From Actinomycetota bacterium (GTDB lineage Bacteria; Actinomycetota; Acidimicrobiia; Acidimicrobiales; JACCXE01), in the NCBI GenBank assembly GCA_013697265.1, contig JACCXE010000077.1, positions 1 through 11,372 on the forward strand: a stretch of DNA of 11,372 bases. The letters are read 5' to 3'. Positions 6,521-11,372 of this stretch are shown piece by piece. The number at the start of each line of letters is the position of its first letter. Within the stretch, counting starts at the first letter, position 1. The position numbers and the translations under genes are program-made. Under the pieces are notes generated by a model. It had not been told where the DNA came from. It saw nothing but the letters and a program-made list of their open reading frames with translations, and ran no database searches.

Positions 6521-6573
6521 GCATTCTTGTAACCGTTGGTGGCGGTCTTTGTCGTTAGCGGTTACAGGAATGC
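6521..6573. terminator. Long inverted repeat between convergent bpa and VOC genes
   Basis: GCATTCTTGTAACCG (6521-6535) and CGGTTACAGGAATGC (6559-6573) form a 15-bp stem with one mismatch (G-T pair in the plus-strand RNA) around a 23-base loop. It begins 15 bases after the bpa stop and ends 14 bases before the VOC stop, the expected place for a bidirectional terminator. Neither side has a T-run. Its AT content is higher than the surroundings, unlike the chance GC-rich hairpins elsewhere. A protein-binding site is possible, but the arms are far apart for a dimer operator. Confidence 0.65.
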
Positions 6574-6587
6574 CTCAGCGCGAGCGA

Positions 6588-6947
6588 CTAGGTGGGCTCC
6601 CAGAAGAGTTCGATCTCGGTGCCGTCGGGGTCCCAGCAGCGGAACGACACGTAGTCGTCGTCGGGACGACCGTCGTGCGGGTCACTCACACGCACGCCGG
6701 TCGACGACAGGGCGTCGCGCTGCGCGAGCACCGCATCGCCGCTGCCGACGGCGAAGCCGATGTGGAACCCATCCGGCAGCGGCTCGTGGTGCTCGACGGG
6801 GATAAGCGCGAGCAAGAAGCCAGCAGCGTTGCGGATGAAGAACCCACCGTCGGCTTCGAAGGCCGGAGCGAAGCCAAAATGCTGCATGTAAAAGTCGCGG
6901 CAGACCGCGGCGTCGCGCACGCGCAGGTTGAGGTGGTTGAGGTTCAT
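6588..6947 (-). CDS. VOC-superfamily (glyoxalase/dioxygenase fold) protein
   Basis: Protein of 119 residues, one VOC domain made of two beta-alpha-beta-beta-beta modules. Likely metal ligands are H5 in NHLNLRV, H62 in GFHIGFAV and E113 in GTEIELFW, the two-His-one-Glu pattern seen in many members; the DPDGTEIELF ending is typical. The superfamily includes glyoxalase I, extradiol dioxygenases and fosfomycin or bleomycin resistance proteins; nothing here selects one. The start is ATG at 6947, because its ATG overlaps the TGA of the upstream methyltransferase as ATGA (6947-6944), implying translational coupling. An in-frame GTG at 6962 would add five residues. Its stop faces bpa across the inverted repeat at 6521-6573. 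Confidence 0.85.
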   Translation of the reverse strand: MNLNHLNLRVRDAAVCRDFYMQHFGFAPAFEADGGFFIRNAAGFLLALIPVEHHEPLPDGFHIGFAVGSGDAVLAQRDALSSTGVRVSDPHDGRPDDDYVSFRCWDPDGTEIELFWEPT

Positions 6948-7657
6948 CGCCGCGTCGTCCACACTTGCGCGCCCGACTTGGTGATCGTCATCGGTGCGTC
7001 AAGTTGCTCGGCCTTCGCTTCCCAATCGGGCACGTTGAACGCGTGGAGGTAGTCCGCGATCGCGTGGCGGTCGGGAAGTTCGAACGCCACCATCGACCAC
7101 TGTTCTACCTCGATGTCGCCGAAGACCGACGCGACCAACGCGGCTGAGTCCTCCGCGTCGAAGGTGGACGGCGTGCCCCAGCTTGGGTCGACGCCCTCCA
7201 GTTCGGCGTCGTTCCACCGGCTCGGTGACGAGGCCACAAACGTGCCGCTCGGTGCGAGCACCCGCCACGCCTCCCGAATGCCGACCAGTGGGTCGTCGAG
7301 GAAATAGAGGCAGTTGACCGCGGCGACACCGTCGACCGACGCGTCGAGCAACGGCAGCGCGCGCAGGTCACCGCGTACCGACGGCCTCGGCGCCTCGGCG
7401 AGCATCTGCTCGTCGGAATCCACGACCACAGTGGCGACGCCGACGCCGGCAAGTATTTGAGCAATCGGGCCCCGCCCGCCTCCGATCTCGGCAAACCGTT
7501 GCACGCCCAGCGTCGAGAACCGTCGGGCAAGGCCGGGATAGATGTCCTCGACGACCATGTATCGCCCGAAGACGCGGTTGCAGGCCGCCATCCGATCGGC
7601 GTCGGGGTGGACGTAGACCGACGTCGACGGACTCGGCGCCGTGCTCACGGCTCTCAT
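6944..7657 (-). CDS. Class I SAM-dependent methyltransferase
   Basis: Protein of 237 residues with a Methyltransf_11-like Rossmann core. Motif I is RFAEIGGGRG (54-63), the acidic residue at the end of strand 2 is in VVVDSDEQ (D80, D82), and LPLLDASVDGVAAVNCLYFL followed by REAWRVLAPSG matches the motif II-III region. These bind S-adenosylmethionine; the substrate cannot be predicted. The first 30 residues (MRAVSTAPSPSTSVYVHPDA onward) precede the core. ATG at 7657 is the first start, but GTG at 7648 is equally possible and no Shine-Dalgarno sequence decides it. It is the first gene of a two-gene unit with the VOC gene and is divergent from dnaE, sharing the 129-bp region that contains the DnaA-box-like palindrome. 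Confidence 0.8.
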   Translation of the reverse strand: MRAVSTAPSPSTSVYVHPDADRMAACNRVFGRYMVVEDIYPGLARRFSTLGVQRFAEIGGGRGPIAQILAGVGVATVVVDSDEQMLAEAPRPSVRGDLRALPLLDASVDGVAAVNCLYFLDDPLVGIREAWRVLAPSGTFVASSPSRWNDAELEGVDPSWGTPSTFDAEDSAALVASVFGDIEVEQWSMVAFELPDRHAIADYLHAFNVPDWEAKAEQLDAPMTITKSGAQVWTTRR

Positions 7658-7723
7658 CGGAACACGGCGCGTGGCGCCGCGCCAACGCGATACGGTCGCA
7701 TTCCGTAATCACACACATGTAGT

Positions 7724-7746
7724 TCGTCCACAGGGCCTGTGGACGA
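7724..7746. promoter_or_regulatory. Two facing DnaA-box-like sequences upstream of dnaE (23-bp palindrome)
   Basis: TCGTCCACA (7724-7732, plus) and its exact reverse complement TGTGGACGA (7738-7746) are separated by GGGCC. Together they form an 11+1+11 perfect inverted repeat centred at 7735. Each half matches 8 of 9 bases of the actinobacterial DnaA box TTGTCCACA. The site is 41 bases before the dnaE GTG and 67 bases before the divergent methyltransferase start. I infer possible DnaA control of dnaE. The perfect symmetry would also fit a homodimeric repressor or an mRNA stem-loop in the dnaE leader. Confidence 0.6.
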
Positions 7747-7773
7747 CCCCGCGCCGGGCGGCGCTGGAGCCAA

Positions 7774-7781
7774 GGAAGAGG
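7774..7781 (+). promoter_or_regulatory. Ribosome binding site of dnaE
   Basis: GGAAGAGG (within AAGGAAGAGG) lies 5 bases before GTG at 7787. It decides for this start over the in-frame GTG at 7739, which has no such sequence and lies inside the palindrome. Confidence 0.7.
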
Positions 7782-7786
7782 ACTTC

Positions 7787-10700
7787 GTGGGCAAGTCGTT
7801 CACCCACCTGCATTTGCACACCGAGTACTCGATGCTCGACGGAGCGGCGCGGGTGGCCGACGTCGTACGGGCGGCGGTGGCCGACGGGCAACCCGCGATC
7901 GGCATGACCGATCACGGCAATATGTACGGCACCGTCGACTTTTACGAGACGTGCCGCAAGAACGGCGTCAACCCGATTATCGGGTTCGAGGCGTACATGG
8001 CAGGCGAGAGCCGCTTCGACCGGCCACCGCGGCGCGGGCGGGTAGACGACACCGGCGGCGACGCCGGCGACGGCAGCCAGAAGCTCTACTACCACCTGAC
8101 CCTGCTAGCTGAGAACAACGCCGGCTACCAGAACCTGATGAAGCTGTCGAGCTACGCGTTCCTCGAGGGCTACTACTACCAACCCCGCCTCGATTGGGAG
8201 TTGCTCGAGCGCCACCACGAAGGCGTCATCGCCACGAGCGGCTGCCTCGGTGGCGTGGTGTTGCAGTCCCTGCTACACGGCGACGTGCGCCAAGCCACGA
8301 AGCTCGCCGGCCGCCTGCAAGACATCTTCGGGCGCGACAACTTCTTCATCGAGTTGCAAGACCACGGCCTCGATGAGCAGATCCGCACCAACCCCCTGCT
8401 GCTCGACATCGCCAAGGAACTACAGGCGCCGCTGCTTGCCACCAACGACGGCCACTACACCGATCGTGCCGACGCCGCGTCGCACGACGCGTTGCTCTGC
8501 GTGCAAACCAACGCCACGATGGACGACCCCAACCGGTTCCACTTCCACGGCGACGAGCACTACTTCAAGTCGGCGGCCGAGATGCGCCACTTGTTCAAGG
8601 ACATTCCCGAGGCATGCGACAACTCGTTGTGGATCGCGGAGCGGGCCAACGTCACTATCGACTTCGACCGAGCCGAACTGCCGGTGTTCCCATTGCCCGA
8701 CGGGTTCGTCGACGACAGCGAATTCCTGCGCCACATCACCTACGAGGGCGCCCGCCAACGTTATGGCGAAGTACTGCCCAAGGAAGTCACCGAACGCCTC
8801 GCCTACGAGTTACGCGTCATCGGACAGATGGGGTTCTCGACGTACTTCCTCATCGTCGGCGACCTGATCCGCCACGCTCGGGAACGACGCATCCGCGTGG
8901 GGCCCGGTCGCGGCAGCGCGGCTGGTTGTTGCGTGGCCTACTGCCTGCGCATCACCAACCTCGACCCGATCCGCTTCGATCTGCTGTTCGAACGCTTCTT
9001 GAACCCGGGCCGCCGTCAGATGCCCGACATCGACATGGACTTCGACGAGCGCTACCGCGGCGAGATGATCCGCTACGTCGCCGACAAGTACGGCCGCGAT
9101 CACCTGGCCCAGATCGTCACGTTCTCCACGATCAAAGCGCGAGCCGCAGTGCGCGACGCGGCGCGCGTGCTCGGCTACCCCTACATCGTCGGCGACAAGA
9201 TCGCCAAGGCCATGCCGCCATTGATCATGGGCCGCGACACGCCGCTGGGCGCCTGCCTCCAACTCGACCCCATGCACGAGGGCGGCTTCAAGATGGCGGG
9301 CGACCTGCGCACGATGTACGAAACCGACCCCGACGCCCGCAAGGTGATCGACGTGGCCAAGGGGCTCGAAGGGCTGCGGCGCCAGGCCGGCATCCACGCG
9401 TCGGCCGTCGTGATTTCGCGAGAGCCGTTGATGGAGTACTGCCCGGTGCAGCGCAAACCCGAGTCGGGCGTCGACCCCGCCGATGCGCCGATCGTCACCC
9501 AGTTCGAAGGCCCGGCCATCGAAAAGCTCGGGTTGCTCAAGATGGACTTCCTCGGGCTGCGCAACCTCACGGTGATTGAGCAGGCCCTCGACCTGATCGA
9601 AGTGAACACGGGCACCCGGCCCGACATCGACCAGATCCCGATCGACGACGAGGCGACGCTGGCCCTGCTGCGCACGGGGGACACGATCGGCGTGTTCCAA
9701 CTCGAGGGTGGCCCCATGCGCTCGCTGGTTCGGGCGCTCGCGCCCACGAGCTTCGAGGACGTGTCCGCCTTGATCGCGCTGTACCGGCCCGGCCCGATGG
9801 CGGCGAACATGCACTACGACTACGCCGACCGCAAGAACGGCCGCAAGCCCGTGGAGTACATCCACCCCGAGATGGAGCAGGTGCTGGGCGACACCTACGG
9901 GCTGATGATCTACCAAGAGTCGATGATGCGCGTGGCGCAGAAGTTCGCCGGCTACTCGCTCGAAGAAGCCGACAACCTGCGCAAGGCCGCGGGGAAAAAG
10001 GTCCGAGCGATCATGGCGGCCGAGCGCGAAAAGTTCATCGAGTCCTGCGAGACCACCGGCTACGGCGCCAAGCTCGGCAAAGAATTGTTCGACATCATCG
10101 AGCCGTTCGCCGACTACGCCTTCAACAAGAGCCACTCCTTCGCGTACGGCCTGGTGTCGTGGCAGACGGCCTGGCTAAAGACGCACCATCCCGTCGAGTA
10201 CTTCGCGGCGCTGCTTACGTCGGTGCGCGACGACAAGGACGCGACCGCGAAGTACCTCGCCGAGTGCCGCAACCTCGGCATCGAAGTGCAGGTGCCCGAT
10301 GTGAACGTGTCGGTGGCCGGCTTCGGTGCCCGCGACCGGATCATTCCTTTCGGCATGGCTGCGGTTCGCAACGTCGGCCAGAACCTCGTGGCGATGATTG
10401 TCGAAGAACGCGAAGCCAACGGCGCGTACATCGACTTCTACGACTTCTGCCAGCGCGTCGACCCAATCGTGTTGAACAAGCGGTCGATCGACTCACTCGT
10501 CAAGAGTGGTGCGTTCGACTCGCTCGGTCACTCCCGCAAGGGCCTTTGCTTCGCGGCCGAGTCGATCGTCGACATGATCCTGCAGCGCCGACGCGAGCGC
10601 GACGTCGGCGTGATGAGCCTGTTCGACACGCTCGACGACGCGGGCGAACCGAGTTGGGACGACACCCGCATCCCCATCGACGACGGCGAGTTCGACAAGA

Positions 10701-11302
10701 TGACACGCCTCGGATTCGAGAAGGAAATGCTCGGTCTCTATGTGTCGGACCATCCGCTTAAGGGCGCCGAGACGACGCTGCGCCGGTTGGTCGACTGTGG
10801 TGTGGCCGAGGCCCGGGACCTGGAGGACGGGGCCGTGCGCGTCGTCGGCGGTGTTGTCACCGCCTTGGCCCGTAAGTGGACCAAGCGGGGCGACCTAATG
10901 GCCACGTTCGTGCTCGAAGACCTCGACGGCGCGATGGAAGTGATGGTCTTTCCCAAGACGATGCAAGAGTGGGGGTCGCTGCTCACCGACGACGCGATCG
11001 TCTGCGTGAAAGCGCGCGTAGACAAGCGCGAAGACGAGCCCAAGCTCACCTGCCTCGAGATTCGGCGGCCCGCGATCAGCTTCGACGCGCAGAGCGAGCT
11101 CGAACTGCGACTGCCGGCCGGCCTCACCGACGACACCGTTGCCGAACTCAAGAGGCTGTTGTCGGAATATCCCGGCGACGCGAACGTGATCTTGCGAACG
11201 GGCGAGCAACGGGTGCGGCTTCCGGCCGAGTTTCGTGTCGATCCCAGTTCGCGACTGCTCGCTGAACTCAAGGTTTTGCTCGGCTCTGACGCCGTGGTGT
11301 GA
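7787..11302 (+). CDS. dnaE: DNA polymerase III alpha subunit, DnaE1 type
   Basis: Catalytic subunit of the replicative polymerase. Complete, 1,171 residues from GTG 7787. An N-terminal PHP domain (about 1-280) begins FTHLHLHTEYSMLDG. All nine positions that bind metal in the proofreading PHP domain of mycobacterial DnaE1 appear kept: H9, H11, D18, H43, E68, H103, C153, D221, H223, so intrinsic 3'-5' exonuclease activity is predicted. The palm has GPGRGSAAG, PDIDMDFDERY with D414 and D416, and KMDFLGLRNL with D587, the three catalytic aspartates. Thumb, fingers and the tandem HhH region follow (NKSHSFAYGLVSWQTAWLK). An OB fold is at about 1017-1095 (VRVVGGVVTALARKWTKRG), then a C-terminal tau-binding-like domain ending GSDAVV. 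Residues 76-98 are a charged, glycine-rich loop in the PHP domain, a spot that varies in Actinobacteria. Expression may respond to DnaA through the upstream palindrome. Confidence 0.97.
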   Translation: MGKSFTHLHLHTEYSMLDGAARVADVVRAAVADGQPAIGMTDHGNMYGTVDFYETCRKNGVNPIIGFEAYMAGESRFDRPPRRGRVDDTGGDAGDGSQKLYYHLTLLAENNAGYQNLMKLSSYAFLEGYYYQPRLDWELLERHHEGVIATSGCLGGVVLQSLLHGDVRQATKLAGRLQDIFGRDNFFIELQDHGLDEQIRTNPLLLDIAKELQAPLLATNDGHYTDRADAASHDALLCVQTNATMDDPNRFHFHGDEHYFKSAAEMRHLFKDIPEACDNSLWIAERANVTIDFDRAELPVFPLPDGFVDDSEFLRHITYEGARQRYGEVLPKEVTERLAYELRVIGQMGFSTYFLIVGDLIRHARERRIRVGPGRGSAAGCCVAYCLRITNLDPIRFDLLFERFLNPGRRQMPDIDMDFDERYRGEMIRYVADKYGRDHLAQIVTFSTIKARAAVRDAARVLGYPYIVGDKIAKAMPPLIMGRDTPLGACLQLDPMHEGGFKMAGDLRTMYETDPDARKVIDVAKGLEGLRRQAGIHASAVVISREPLMEYCPVQRKPESGVDPADAPIVTQFEGPAIEKLGLLKMDFLGLRNLTVIEQALDLIEVNTGTRPDIDQIPIDDEATLALLRTGDTIGVFQLEGGPMRSLVRALAPTSFEDVSALIALYRPGPMAANMHYDYADRKNGRKPVEYIHPEMEQVLGDTYGLMIYQESMMRVAQKFAGYSLEEADNLRKAAGKKVRAIMAAEREKFIESCETTGYGAKLGKELFDIIEPFADYAFNKSHSFAYGLVSWQTAWLKTHHPVEYFAALLTSVRDDKDATAKYLAECRNLGIEVQVPDVNVSVAGFGARDRIIPFGMAAVRNVGQNLVAMIVEEREANGAYIDFYDFCQRVDPIVLNKRSIDSLVKSGAFDSLGHSRKGLCFAAESIVDMILQRRRERDVGVMSLFDTLDDAGEPSWDDTRIPIDDGEFDKMTRLGFEKEMLGLYVSDHPLKGAETTLRRLVDCGVAEARDLEDGAVRVVGGVVTALARKWTKRGDLMATFVLEDLDGAMEVMVFPKTMQEWGSLLTDDAIVCVKARVDKREDEPKLTCLEIRRPAISFDAQSELELRLPAGLTDDTVAELKRLLSEYPGDANVILRTGEQRVRLPAEFRVDPSSRLLAELKVLLGSDAVV

Positions 11303-11322
11303 ACGTCGGGCCTTTCTCGGCC

Positions 11323-11328
11323 TAAACT
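11323..11328 (+). promoter_or_regulatory. Candidate -10 for the gene beyond the right edge
   Basis: TAAACT lies in the short region after the dnaE stop; a weak -35-like TGAACG (11300-11305) is 17 bases upstream. If used, transcription would start near 11335, directly at the palindrome 11336-11351. The hexamers are weak matches, so confidence is low. Confidence 0.3.
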
Positions 11329-11335
11329 GTTCGCA

Positions 11336-11351
11336 TTGACCGAGCGGTCAA
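11336..11351. promoter_or_regulatory. Perfect 16-bp palindrome, TetR-like operator candidate
   Basis: TTGACCGAGCGGTCAA consists of two exact 7-base inverted arms around AG. Its length, short centre and position between a possible promoter and a ribosome binding site fit an operator for a homodimeric repressor such as a TetR-family protein. The regulated gene lies outside the window. A very short stem-loop terminator for dnaE is a weaker alternative because the 2-base loop is too tight and no T-run follows. Confidence 0.55.
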
Positions 11352-11363
11352 GTTCCCGCCGCC

Positions 11364-11370
11364 GAGGAGA
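11364..11370 (+). promoter_or_regulatory. Ribosome binding site of a gene starting just past the right edge
   Basis: GAGGAGA ends two bases before the window end, 62 bases after the dnaE stop. A plus-strand start codon is expected within about ten bases beyond the edge. The gene itself is not visible. Confidence 0.5.
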
Positions 11371-11372
11371 GT

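Noticed and set aside
7666..7683. Small hairpin GGCGCG / CGCGCC in the methyltransferase leader
   Set aside because: A 6-bp stem of pure G and C is expected by chance at this base composition.
7739..7786. Longer N-terminus for DnaE from GTG 7739
   Set aside because: The extra 16 residues (MDDPAPGGAGAKEEDF) are not family-like, the codon lies inside the palindrome, and the ribosome binding site fits GTG 7787.
8810..10135. 441-codon minus-strand frame opposite dnaE
   Set aside because: Antisense to the most conserved part of dnaE; valine/aspartate/histidine-rich shadow without a domain.
1..11372. tRNA, rRNA, CRISPR, insertion sequence, phage or toxin-antitoxin features
   Set aside because: I looked on both strands and saw no cloverleaf, regular spacer-repeat array, transposase or small paired genes; gaps are short and already described.

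Overview
This is a high-GC bacterial chromosome segment that reads as actinobacterial. The evidence is a bacterial proteasome activator (Bpa/PafE family) ending in GTYL, a DksA/TraR-type zinc-finger factor with a lysine/alanine tail next to ileS-lspA-rluD-dnaE (an order familiar from Streptomyces and relatives), an actinobacterial-type DnaE, many GTG/TTG starts and starts without a Shine-Dalgarno sequence. The unusual IleRS suggests a deep-branching actinobacterial lineage, possibly Acidimicrobiia, but the sequence alone does not fix the class. Almost all of the window is coding, and no gap exceeds 300 bases.

Layout: (1) 1-2887, minus strand: ileS, with its C-terminus beyond the left edge. 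(2) 2927-5548, plus strand: a DUF167/YggU protein, hairpin-rich spacer, the DksA/TraR protein with a histone-H1-like tail, lspA, and rluD overlapping lspA by ATGA. (3) 5541-5984, minus: an Rrf2 regulator converging on rluD. (4) 6020-6505, plus: bpa, divergent from the Rrf2 gene. (5) 6521-6573: a long inverted repeat between convergent genes. (6) 6588-7657, minus: a SAM-dependent methyltransferase and a VOC-fold protein coupled by ATGA. (7) 7658-7786: the dnaE control region, holding two facing DnaA-box-like sequences. (8) 7787-11302, plus: complete dnaE. (9) 11303-11372: the regulatory region of the next gene, with a perfect 16-bp palindrome and a ribosome binding site.

The genes are mostly housekeeping: isoleucyl-tRNA charging, lipoprotein signal peptide removal, rRNA pseudouridylation, transcription control, proteasome activation and DNA replication. 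I do not see a new multi-gene system, phage, transposon or CRISPR array. The points most worth following are the IleRS in which both class I signature motifs are degenerate (AVHT in place of HIGH, EMHGS in place of KMSKS), the DnaA-box palindrome in front of dnaE, and the TetR-like operator at the right edge.
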